From JBDNJM01 sp041687755 (GTDB taxonomy: Bacteria > Planctomycetota > UBA1135 > GCA-002686595): DNA of 25,668 bases. Position numbers and translations under genes: made by a program. Of this stretch, positions 16,391 to 22,966 are shown piece by piece; position 1 is the stretch's first letter, and each line of letters begins with the position of its first letter. The notes under the pieces are model-generated. The model worked only from the letters and a program-made list of their open reading frames with translations, was not told the DNA's origin and made no database searches. The stretch is taken from NCBI GenBank assembly GCA_041687755.1, contig JBDNJM010000032.1, positions 1-25,668 on the forward strand, read 5' to 3'.

Positions 16391-17347
16391 CTAGCCGTTT
16401 GGCCGAGTCGACGGCCGAGGCCTGCGCTGGGAGAGCAGCAAGCCGGTCAAGACCAGCGCGCCACCAACCAGCTGCAGGCGTCCAGGCACCTCAGCCAGGT
16501 AGACCCAAGCCGCGAACAGCGCCACCACGGGGACGAGGTTCGCGAAGATCGCCGTGCGGCTGGCGCCCAGCGCGCGCACGCCGCGGTTCCAAAGGATGTA
16601 GGCCAGGCCGGTCGAGAGGGCGCCGGAGTAGGCGAGCGAGCCCCAACCGTCCGCGGAGAGCGTGCCGTCGAGCACGGGCCCCAGATGGCGAGACGCGAGC
16701 AGCCAGTGGAAGGGGAGCGCGAACAGCGTGAACGCGAGCGCGAGCCGGGTCGGACTCAGGTGCTCGAGGAGCGGGCGGCTCAGCACCGTGGACAAGGCCC
16801 AGGTCAGCGCTGCGCCAAGGACCATCAGGTTGCCGGTGATGCTCTCCGCCCCGGCACCGTCCGGTCGGAAGACGACCAAGGTCGTTCCACAGAACGCGAT
16901 TCCGAAGCCGGCCCAGGTGGTTCGTGCGTGGCGCTCTGCGCTCAGGCCTGCGGCGAGCAGCGCGGTCCACAGGGGCTGGCTCGCAATGATCAGGGCAGTG
17001 TGCCCCGCGCTTGTTCGCGCCATGCCGCCCAGGAACAGGACCTGATAGAAGAAGCTCCCGAGGAGTCCGACGCTCGCGACTCGAACCCAAGGGATCGTGC
17101 TCGTCCGCGGTCGGCGTCGCTCGAAGCAGGTGATCCCGAAGAGCACGGCAGCCGAGAGCGTCAGCCGCAGGGCGTTGAACGCAAACGGGTGCAGGTGCCC
17201 TAGTCCGCTCTTCATCACCGGGATGTTGACGCCCCAGATCAGCGCGGTGCCCAGGGGGTTGAGCCAGATCCAACCCGTGCTCTGCGCTTGGCTACGGGGG
17301 GACTGGGATTCGCTGGAGCTCACGCCGCGCAGGCTACTGCGCGGCAT
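16391..17347 (-). CDS. EamA/DMT-family inner-membrane transporter
   Basis: This 318-aa protein has about ten hydrophobic helices in two homologous EamA halves (about 28-160 and 172-308), as in drug/metabolite transporters such as RhaT/YdcZ-like permeases. Typical DMT segments include WGVNIPVMKSGLGHLHPFAF with the NALRLTLSA helix, GLLGSFFYQVLFLGGMARTSAGHTALI, and in the second half GLAYILWNRGVRALGASRTAIFANLVPVVALF. The substrate cannot be deduced; exporters of amino acids, nucleosides or other metabolites occur in the family. Start at 17347 gives a 27-residue hydrophilic leader; an internal start is possible. No operon partner is evident. Confidence 0.85.
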   Translation of the reverse strand: MPRSSLRGVSSSESQSPRSQAQSTGWIWLNPLGTALIWGVNIPVMKSGLGHLHPFAFNALRLTLSAAVLFGITCFERRRPRTSTIPWVRVASVGLLGSFFYQVLFLGGMARTSAGHTALIIASQPLWTALLAAGLSAERHARTTWAGFGIAFCGTTLVVFRPDGAGAESITGNLMVLGAALTWALSTVLSRPLLEHLSPTRLALAFTLFALPFHWLLASRHLGPVLDGTLSADGWGSLAYSGALSTGLAYILWNRGVRALGASRTAIFANLVPVVALFAAWVYLAEVPGRLQLVGGALVLTGLLLSQRRPRPSTRPNG

Positions 17348-17639
17348 CGATTCAGCGGCACGGGTTCCCGGGAGGTTCGTTCGATAGCGCTGCCCGTGCG
17401 CGGTGACCCTCGGTCCTCCTCGCTCGCACGCGGTGACTCCCAGGAGCGGTCGGTGTCGAGGGTGGGTGACTCCGGGTCAGCGGAACCTAGCCGATGGGTT
17501 GGCGGCAGTGCTCGTTTCGGTTCCCTAGACCTGGCTCCGCTTGGGTCGCTTCCTAGATCACCCAACGTGGATAGCCGCCTGGCGAGCTCGGTGAATGCTC
17601 TGTGTGCTCCGGCCACTTCAGCCAAGCCGAGGCAGCGCG
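17348..17639. other. Non-coding stretch between EamA gene and esterase remnant
   Basis: About 290 bp with only low-complexity frames. Downstream frame C of the esterase remnant may continue into it for roughly 40 codons, but no recognisable protein similarity is seen. It presumably includes the EamA promoter. Confidence 0.4.
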
Positions 17640-17890
17640 CGTCGTATCGCAGGCGCATCCCGAGGATCACCCCGATCAGGTACCTCCTGGTACGTCGTGT
17701 TGTAGACGTCGTTATCGCCCTGGTGCCAGAGCACGCCGACGACCTTGCTGTTCTGGATACGTCGCCATGGCGTGCTGGACGCGGACCATCGATCCTCGAA
17801 GAACTCGCCGCCGGTTACCCAGTGCTCAGCCCAGAGCCTGAGCAGCCCGCGGGGATTATGAGAACCTTCCGGCTGCGCTGCTCGGCGGAG
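17640..17890 (-). pseudogene. Frameshifted fragment of a SASA-type (DUF303, sialate O-acetylesterase-like) carbohydrate esterase
   Basis: Three consecutive minus-strand frames together read like the core of a SASA-family esterase. Frame A (17874-17815) gives RKVLIIPAGCSGSGLSTG, matching the strand and glycine loop after the family's serine motif. Frame B (17821-17684) gives WVTGGEFFEDR then KVVGVLWHQGDNDVYNTTYQ, with the diagnostic GVLWHQGE-x-D block; here E is replaced by D. Frame C (from 17682) continues YLIGVILGMRLRYDA, the L-x-x-L-I-x-x-M-R-x-R helix. The B-to-C switch needs one extra base near 17683. The N-terminal serine region is missing and the fragment stops against the hemW 3' end. 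It is a decayed gene, perhaps from a polysaccharide-degrading locus. Confidence 0.75.
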
Positions 17891-17891
17891 G

Positions 17892-19079
17892 CTAGCCGAG
17901 GGTCAGGAACTTCCGCGCCACGCCATCGGCCAGCGGGAGACCGGCGACGGTCAAGCGGTAGCGCCCGTCGCCGGATGGCTCCAAGAGACCCTGTTCGCAG
18001 AGGACGAGCGCCGTAGACGCAGCGGCTGCCTCACCTGCCTGGCCCGCGCCGGCGGTCTTCAGGGCCTGCCGTGGATCGACGCCGTCCGCGGTGCGCAGCC
18101 CCAGCCACCAGGTCTCCCCGAGCCGCGCGAGCTCGTCGGGAGTTTCGTCCCACTCGGCCGCCGGTTCGTCGGCGCTGATGGCTGCACGCCACTTGCCGAT
18201 CGACTTGGGCGAACCGAAGCGCGTCTGGCCTAGCTTGCTAACGGCCGACGGGCCGATGCCGCAGTAGGGGGCGTTGGCCCAGTACGCGAGGTTGTGCGAG
18301 CAGCGCTCTCCGGCCTGGGCGAAGTTCGAGATCTCGTAGGCCTCGAACCCGTGCTCCGCCCCGATCTCGCGGGTTGCATGGAACTGCTCGAGCTGCTGCT
18401 CTTCCGGCTCCTCCCGGACCTTTCCCTGGGCTCGCCACCGGAACAGCGGCGTGCCTTCCTCGAAGGTCAGGGAGTAGGCGCTGAAATGATCGAGCCCGAC
18501 CTCGAGCACGGCTTGGAGGTCTTCGCGCCACTGCTCGCTCGACAGGCCCGGGCTGGAATAAATCAGGTCGGCCGAGAGGCGCTGCACTCCGGCGGAGCGC
18601 GCGGCGCGAAGCGCGCGTAAGCCCTGGTCCGCAGTGTGCACGCGGCCGAAGAACTCGAGTACGTTCGGGCGCAAGCTCTGGACACCGACCGACAGGCGAT
18701 CGACGCCCAGCTCGAGGAACGTCTCGGCCTTTGCTCCGTCGAGGCTCTCCGGGTTGCACTCGGCGGTGACTTCGACGGCGCTTGTACGGAAGCCGGTGAT
18801 CGCGTCGAGCCCGTCGAGCAGGCGGCGCAGTTCTTCTCGTGAGTACAGCGAAGGCGTTCCGCCGCCCAGGAACACCGTCCGCGGATTGCGAGGTGCGCGC
18901 CGTCGCGCCTCGAGCAACACATCGTCGAGCACTCCGCTCAGGTCTTGGCCTTCAGCGGGAACGGAGTAGAAATCGCAGTAGCTGCACTTGGCCGCGCAGA
19001 ACGGCAGGTGCACGTACAGGGCGGTGCCCTCGGCGGCTCGTTCGGAGCACGCAGGATGTCGAGTATCGACGGTCGCCAA
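17892..19079 (-). CDS. hemW: HemW-like radical SAM protein (heme chaperone family)
   Basis: This 395-aa radical SAM protein is related to oxygen-independent coproporphyrinogen oxidase but belongs with HemW, which binds heme and is thought to insert it into target proteins. The 4Fe-4S site is CAAKCSYC (28-35, C28/C32/C35) in LYVHLPFCAAKCSYCDFYS, followed by VFLGGGTPSLY (SAM-binding GGGTP), VTAECNPESL, DRLSVGVQSL, DLIYSSPGLS and FSAYSLTFEEGTPL. HNLAYWANAPYCGIGPSA contains the HNxxYW motif regarded as typical of HemW; the fourth Cys of true HemN is absent. The C-terminal winged-helix-like part is normal. The start is a TTG at 19079; the only support is a weak GGAT upstream, and the conserved domain begins 20 residues in. 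Confidence 0.9.
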   Translation of the reverse strand: MATVDTRHPACSERAAEGTALYVHLPFCAAKCSYCDFYSVPAEGQDLSGVLDDVLLEARRRAPRNPRTVFLGGGTPSLYSREELRRLLDGLDAITGFRTSAVEVTAECNPESLDGAKAETFLELGVDRLSVGVQSLRPNVLEFFGRVHTADQGLRALRAARSAGVQRLSADLIYSSPGLSSEQWREDLQAVLEVGLDHFSAYSLTFEEGTPLFRWRAQGKVREEPEEQQLEQFHATREIGAEHGFEAYEISNFAQAGERCSHNLAYWANAPYCGIGPSAVSKLGQTRFGSPKSIGKWRAAISADEPAAEWDETPDELARLGETWWLGLRTADGVDPRQALKTAGAGQAGEAAAASTALVLCEQGLLEPSGDGRYRLTVAGLPLADGVARKFLTLG

Positions 19080-19273
19080 GATCTATCCGGGACTCTTCAT
19101 GAGGCGTTGTGGCGCTCGACGCTTCGACCGACGCGGTGGCGACGACGAGGCCGTCGGGCTCTGGAGGATACTCTCGCGGTGCGACGGCGGAGGGGCCTCG
19201 ATGAACGTCTACGGGGTCGACGCGCAGGGTCGCTCCCGTTTGGGCGCGTGCTCTGGACGCTCGCGTGTCCCGC

Positions 19274-19495
19274 TCACATCAGCAGCAGCGGAGGGATCTC
19301 CTGGAGAGCTGGGAAGCGACCGGTCTTTAGCTTGCTGTAAACAGTTATTCCGTCCTTGAGTACCTCGAAGGCTCCAATGGCCCCTCCGACGATCTCGACG
19401 CTCTCGTCGGGGAACGTCTCTTGGATTTCAGCGGCCAGACCGACCGCTTGAGGGCGATAGTTTCAGCGCTCGCAGAACTCGATGCGGATTTTCAT
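19274..19495 (-). CDS. SelW-like (Rdx family) selenoprotein with in-frame TGA as selenocysteine
   Basis: A 73-codon gene: MKIRIEFCERU, then NYRPQAVGLAAEIQETF to a final IPPLLLM, with TGA (19465-19463) as codon 11. The SelT/SelW/SelH (Rdx) family is a thioredoxin-like fold with a CxxU or CxxC redox motif in its first loop; here it is C8-E-R-U11, followed by the family's N-Y-x-P-x-A and the hallmark G-A-F-E-V-x(2)-D-G-x(3)-Y-S-K-x(3)-G-R-F-P (41-62). The match continues uninterrupted across the TGA and there is no in-frame Met before residue 73 from which the downstream part could be translated. A SECIS-like hairpin follows the TGA. The natural stop is TGA at 19276-19274. Likely role: a small thiol/selenol oxidoreductase; exact substrate unknown. 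It reads through as a truncated 10-residue ORF in standard calling. Confidence 0.88.
19430..19465 (-). promoter_or_regulatory. Bacterial SECIS-like element after the UGA codon
   Basis: On the minus strand the UGA (19465-19463) is followed by 14 nt and then the hairpin AGCGGUC-GGUCU-GGCCGCU (19448-19430): seven pairs (one G-U) closed by a GGUCU loop. The loop's G-U lies 21-23 nt after the UGA. From memory, the E. coli fdhF SECIS has an AGGUCU apical loop starting about 17 nt after its UGA, so geometry and loop agree closely. SelB would bind this loop to bring Sec-tRNA to the ribosome. Confidence 0.8.
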
Positions 19496-19507
19496 CGGCG
19501 TATTCTA
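19496..19507 (-). promoter_or_regulatory. Possible -10 element placed for a leaderless selenoprotein mRNA
   Basis: TAGAAT (19507-19502) lies only 6 nt before the ATG of the selenoprotein gene, and no Shine-Dalgarno is present in that space. A sigma-70-type start 7 nt downstream of this -10 would be at the A of the ATG. The corresponding -35 (TCCAGA at 17 nt spacing) is poor, so the assignment is tentative. Confidence 0.35.
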
Positions 19508-19603
19508 GCCGGTCGGCGGTGCTGTCTGGACCGGGAACTCGCGATGGACCCGGGGCACGATCCGCGGCTTGCCCCACGCTTGATCGGACTGGATCCAGCG
19601 ACA

Positions 19604-19635
19604 GAGCGCGCCCCACCAATCGGCGGGGCGCGCTC
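19604..19635 (-). terminator. Strong 14-bp hairpin downstream of the sigma-factor gene
   Basis: GAGCGCGCCCC pairs perfectly with GGGGCGCGCTC. On the minus strand three further pairs (G-U, C-G, C-G) close a GAUU loop. It begins 44 bp after the sigma-factor stop codon and 108 bp before the selenoprotein start, separating the two transcripts. No U-tract follows. Confidence 0.65.
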
Positions 19636-19679
19636 CGTTCTGGCCGCGGGGGGCCCGCCGATCACAACGTCGGCGGTTC

Positions 19680-20516
19680 CTAGGCAGCTTCGCTGCCGGG
19701 CAGCTGCTCGTCGCCGTCGATCACTTTCTGCAGGCGGCGCAGGACCTCGCGCTCGATCTGGCGGACGCGCTCACGGGTGAGGCCTACGACCTTGCCGATC
19801 TCCTTGAGGGTCATCGGTTCGGTGTCCTTGTCCAGGCCGTAGCGCAGGCGCAGGATCGTTGCCTCGCGTTCGTCGATCTGATCGAGCAACTCAGTCAGTC
19901 GACTGAGCAGATCGTTGTGGGCGGTGGCGTCCTCGGGATTCTCCGCGCGCGGGTCCTCCACGACGTCCTGGTGCATGCTGATCGCATCCAGGCTTACTTC
20001 GGGCCCGATCGCCGAGTGGTGGATCGTTTGCCGCAGCACGCCCCAGCTCTCCTGGGGGATGCCGAGTTCGTTGGCGACCTCGCTGATCGTGGGCGTGCGG
20101 CCGAGGCGGTAGGCAAGCTCGTGGCTGACGCCGCGCCACTTGCTGATCATCTCGTTCATGTAGCCGGGCACGCGTACGGACTGCACGGTGCTCGATAGCG
20201 CGCGGCGGATCGACTGCTTGATCCACCAGGAGCCGTAGGTCGAGAAGCGACAGCCCGCGGCTGGGTCGAACTTCTCGGCCGCCTTCATGAGGCCGATGTT
20301 GCCCTCGGCGATTAGGTCCTGCAGCGACAGGCCCCGCTCCGAATACATCTTCGCAATCGACACGACCAAGCGCAGATTCGCGCGGATCATGTGTTCACGG
20401 GCTTCGAGGTCGCCGCCTTGGATGCGGCGCCCGAGCTCCTTCTCCATGTCGGCGTCGAGGAGCGGGACCTCGTTGATCTCTTGGAGATAAGTCTCCAGAC
20501 AGCGTTCTGAGGAAAT
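19680..20516 (-). CDS. RNA polymerase sigma-70-family factor (group 2-like), probable AUU start
   Basis: The protein directs RNA polymerase to promoters. With the start at ATT 20516 it has 278 aa: region 1.2 (CLETYLQEINEVPLLDADME, 6-25), region 2 (IRANLRLVVSIAKMYSERGLSLQDLIAEGN, then FSTYGSWWIKQSIRRAL at 91-107), region 3 and region 4 (EIGKVVGLTRERVRQIEREVLRRL). Region 1.1 is absent, as in group 2 and 3 factors such as RpoS/RpoH. The first ATG in frame (20447) would cut off most of region 1.2. Upstream of it there is no ATG, GTG or TTG before the in-frame TAG at 20570-20568, but GGAG (20527-20524) stands exactly 7 nt before ATT. So I prefer the ATT, as in infC. A CTG at 20498 is a weaker alternative. 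Confidence 0.9.
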   Translation of the reverse strand: MSSERCLETYLQEINEVPLLDADMEKELGRRIQGGDLEAREHMIRANLRLVVSIAKMYSERGLSLQDLIAEGNIGLMKAAEKFDPAAGCRFSTYGSWWIKQSIRRALSSTVQSVRVPGYMNEMISKWRGVSHELAYRLGRTPTISEVANELGIPQESWGVLRQTIHHSAIGPEVSLDAISMHQDVVEDPRAENPEDATAHNDLLSRLTELLDQIDEREATILRLRYGLDKDTEPMTLKEIGKVVGLTRERVRQIEREVLRRLQKVIDGDEQLPGSEAA

Positions 20517-20811
20517 GGCTGTTCTCCGGTCTCGAGGGGCGCGCGGTTGGGGGCCCAGACGACTGTTCTAACGCGGGGTTTCACATGGCCCCGTCGTACC
20601 AACACCCCATTCGACCCCCGTTGACGCCAGTCTTGAGGGAGCTTGGGCAAACTCCTGCGGCGGATGGGTCGTTTGTGGCGACCGGGTTCGGGTTCCAGGG
20701 GCCCTATGCAAGCACCCAGCGGGGGCTGCCCCGACCCCCTGGGCCCGCTTCTGGTACGTTTGGGAGCCGAGAGCGGACCGCCGACCGAACCCTGGTTCGC
20801 GAGGCTCCAGC
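20517..20811. promoter_or_regulatory. Divergent intergenic region between sigma-factor and HPr-domain genes
   Basis: 295 bp must carry promoters for both genes. TTGACG at 20621-20626 on the plus strand is a good -35, but the hexamer at 17-nt spacing (around 20644-20649) is a poor -10, so I do not assign a promoter. The sigma-gene Shine-Dalgarno GGAG (20527-20524, minus) and the HPr-gene GAGG (20801-20804, plus) are at the two edges. Confidence 0.35.
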
Positions 20812-22167
20812 GTGCCCCCCCCCCTCGATGCCCTGCTCCGGGCGTCGTACCGGCCCATGATCGAACCCCCTGTCGAGAAGGTAATTCACGAGAACGAATT
20901 CGGTTCGCTGCTGCAAACCGGCAGCGCGCCCTTCTTCGGGCTCGTGCACGCCCTCCTGGCCGCCGGGCCGCGCGAGTGGCGCAAGCTGCATTATCACCAG
21001 CTTCTGCACGACGCGAACAGTCTGGAGAGCTTCCTCGACGACTACGGGGCGCGCTACAATCAGCACTTCCACTTCTTCACCGAGCTCGTTGCCGGCGTGC
21101 GCGGCCTCGCGACCGCGGCCTACAGCCTCGCCCACCTCACGGGTCGGCTGGCGTCCTACGGGGCCGCGGATTGGCTCCCCCACGAGCTGTTCGATGCGAC
21201 CGCCCAGCGGCTCGACCGCGCCTCTGGGTTCCTGAACGACAGCCTGGAGCGGATGCTGCTCGAGGCGCGCGTGGAGGCGGAGCGGCTCGGGGCCAAGCCC
21301 AGCCCGGTCTTGCAGGAAGAAAGGGGGTGGTTGAAGGTAATCTCGCAGAACAAGTTGCCCCGCAATCTGGGCCAGGACCAGCTCCAGGAGGAGGGCCAGC
21401 GGATCGCTGAGGTGGCCAGTAAATACATCCAAGCTGCTGATTTACTGCAGTCTATCGGGCCTCGCAACCTCTCCGACCCGAAGGCGCGGACGAAGTTCCT
21501 GCGCAAGCACTGCACGGAGGAGCAGGCGCGCGTGTACGAGGCCACCGTGCACAACCTCCAGTCCACCTACGACACGCACATTAAGAACACCGTGCTCGAG
21601 GCCAGCGATCCGCGCCTGGGGCAGTTGCGCGGTCACGCGTCCTGCGCGCTGCACCTGTTTGAGGCGGTCACGGACCTGATTCACTTCCAGGAGCGCCACG
21701 AGAGTGAGGAGCGCGAAGCGGTCGTCGAGACGAGCGGCCGGATGCGCCAACTCGTTTCGCCTGGTGAGCTTGAGGAGATCGTGCTCGAGACGCTGCTCGT
21801 TGGAGCCGCTGAGTTGCTTGAGAACGGTCGAACGGTCGTCGAGGACCTGCTGCCGAGTTACACGAACCTGCAGGAGCTGGAGTGCGAGCTGATGGACGGC
21901 GTCTCGCTGCACGCTCGGCCCGCTGCCCTGATCGTGAAGATCGTCCAGCATCACGGGACGCCGGTAGAAATGGAGGTGGCCGGTTCGATCTGCAACGCCG
22001 GTTCGATCCTCGAGTTGCTGGTTGCAGTCGGTTCGAACCCGGACACCCGCAGTTACGTGTTCCGGGGCGATGAGCGGCCCCTGCGAGATATCGGTCTGCT
22101 GTTTGAACTGGCGCTGGGCGAGGGCCCAGAGTCGTTTCCAGAAGAGCTGGACTACCTGCGGATCTGA
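20812..22167 (+). CDS. Large protein with C-terminal HPr-like domain and helical N-terminal region
   Basis: Of 451 residues, the last ~90 (357-445) resemble HPr, the phosphocarrier of the PTS: the strand ECELMDGVSLHARPAALIV carries the phosphorylatable His367 in the L-H-A-R-P-A motif. NAGSILELLVAVG (395-407) corresponds to the regulatory-serine helix, with Ser398 at the position of HPr Ser46. The upstream ~350 residues are unrecognised, almost entirely helical and rich in His (for example WRKLHYHQLLHDANSLESFL). It is unlike canonical 88-aa HPr. It could be a regulatory rather than sugar-transport protein, since no EI or EII genes are near. Start is GTG 20812 with a GAGG 7 nt upstream; an ATG at 20857 is possible. 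It is divergent from the sigma-factor gene across about 295 bp. Confidence 0.85.
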   Translation: MPPPLDALLRASYRPMIEPPVEKVIHENEFGSLLQTGSAPFFGLVHALLAAGPREWRKLHYHQLLHDANSLESFLDDYGARYNQHFHFFTELVAGVRGLATAAYSLAHLTGRLASYGAADWLPHELFDATAQRLDRASGFLNDSLERMLLEARVEAERLGAKPSPVLQEERGWLKVISQNKLPRNLGQDQLQEEGQRIAEVASKYIQAADLLQSIGPRNLSDPKARTKFLRKHCTEEQARVYEATVHNLQSTYDTHIKNTVLEASDPRLGQLRGHASCALHLFEAVTDLIHFQERHESEEREAVVETSGRMRQLVSPGELEEIVLETLLVGAAELLENGRTVVEDLLPSYTNLQELECELMDGVSLHARPAALIVKIVQHHGTPVEMEVAGSICNAGSILELLVAVGSNPDTRSYVFRGDERPLRDIGLLFELALGEGPESFPEELDYLRI

Positions 22168-22231
22168 CCGCGAATCGGACCTGAACGGCGAGGCGGAGCT
22201 TCTCTGAGGCCGCTGGCGCAGGAGCCGGGCG

Positions 22232-22966
22232 CTAGACGCCCAGGTAGAGTCTGTCGGCGAGGATACTGGGTAAACCCGCAGCCCGGATCCTCGCGCTCTC
22301 ACGATCGATGTCGTAGTCAGCGCGCAGAATCTCAAGCTGCCCCGACTCCGTGTCGTAGAGCCCCGCCGCCAGCCTCGGGTCCTCGTCCCGGGGCTGTCCG
22401 ACGCTGCCGACGTTGATCAGGGCCTGGCTCGCGTCGCTGAGGTCCACCTGCAGGTCGGGGGTGTAGGCGAGGCGCTTGGGGCACTCGTTGAGGCGTACAA
22501 CGCTTACGGGAATATGGCTGTGCCCGACGAAGGCGACAGGCCGCGTCATGCAGTCCAGGGAGGGCGGAGCGTCGCCGAGGTTCAGGAAGTAGTTGTACTC
22601 CTCGGGTCGGAAGGGGGTTCCGTGAGCGACCTGGAACTCTTCCCACTCTAGGGTCATCGGAAGCGCTCTGAGCCAGTCGAGGTCTTCGTCCTCGAGGACG
22701 GTGCGGGTCCATTGGATCGCCTGCCGGGCGGCCTGGTTGAAACGGCGGTCGTCCACTTCCTCGACGCAAGCGGCATCATGGTTGCCCTTGACGACGCCGG
22801 CCCCGAGGTTCCGGAGCAGTTCGATGCACTCGCCCGGGGCCGCGCCGTAGCCCACTACGTCCCCAACGCTGATGAAGTGGTTCACGCCTCGGGACTCCAG
22901 GAGACGGATTGCCGTCTTGAGGGCGCTGAGGTTGCCGTGAATGTCACCCAGGATGCCGATCTTCAT
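22232..22966 (-). CDS. Calcineurin-like metallophosphoesterase
   Basis: This 244-aa cytosolic phosphoesterase has all five metal-site motifs: GDIHGN (7-12), GDVVGYG (35-41), GNHD (61-64), AHGTP (114-118) and GHSH (148-151). It resembles the stand-alone YfcE/MJ0936-type family, enzymes whose natural substrates are mostly unknown (phosphodiesters or phosphomonoesters in vitro). The ATG at 22966 overlaps the stop of the upstream membrane-protein gene by ATGA, so the two are likely co-translated. The frame is open upstream to 23512, but that part is antisense-like and the conserved domain starts exactly at MKIGILGDIHGN. It ends 64 bp from the convergent HPr-domain gene. Confidence 0.93.
   Translation of the reverse strand: MKIGILGDIHGNLSALKTAIRLLESRGVNHFISVGDVVGYGAAPGECIELLRNLGAGVVKGNHDAACVEEVDDRRFNQAARQAIQWTRTVLEDEDLDWLRALPMTLEWEEFQVAHGTPFRPEEYNYFLNLGDAPPSLDCMTRPVAFVGHSHIPVSVVRLNECPKRLAYTPDLQVDLSDASQALINVGSVGQPRDEDPRLAAGLYDTESGQLEILRADYDIDRESARIRAAGLPSILADRLYLGV

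Noticed and set aside
19080..19273. Possible tRNA-Sec or other RNA gene downstream of the selenoprotein gene
   Set aside because: I looked for a T-loop (GGTTCGA) and an 8-bp acceptor stem and found only an isolated TTCGACC without a cloverleaf.
22028..22042. GGTTCGAACCC, resembling a tRNA T-loop
   Set aside because: It lies inside the conserved coding frame of the HPr-domain gene, and no acceptor or anticodon stem surrounds it.
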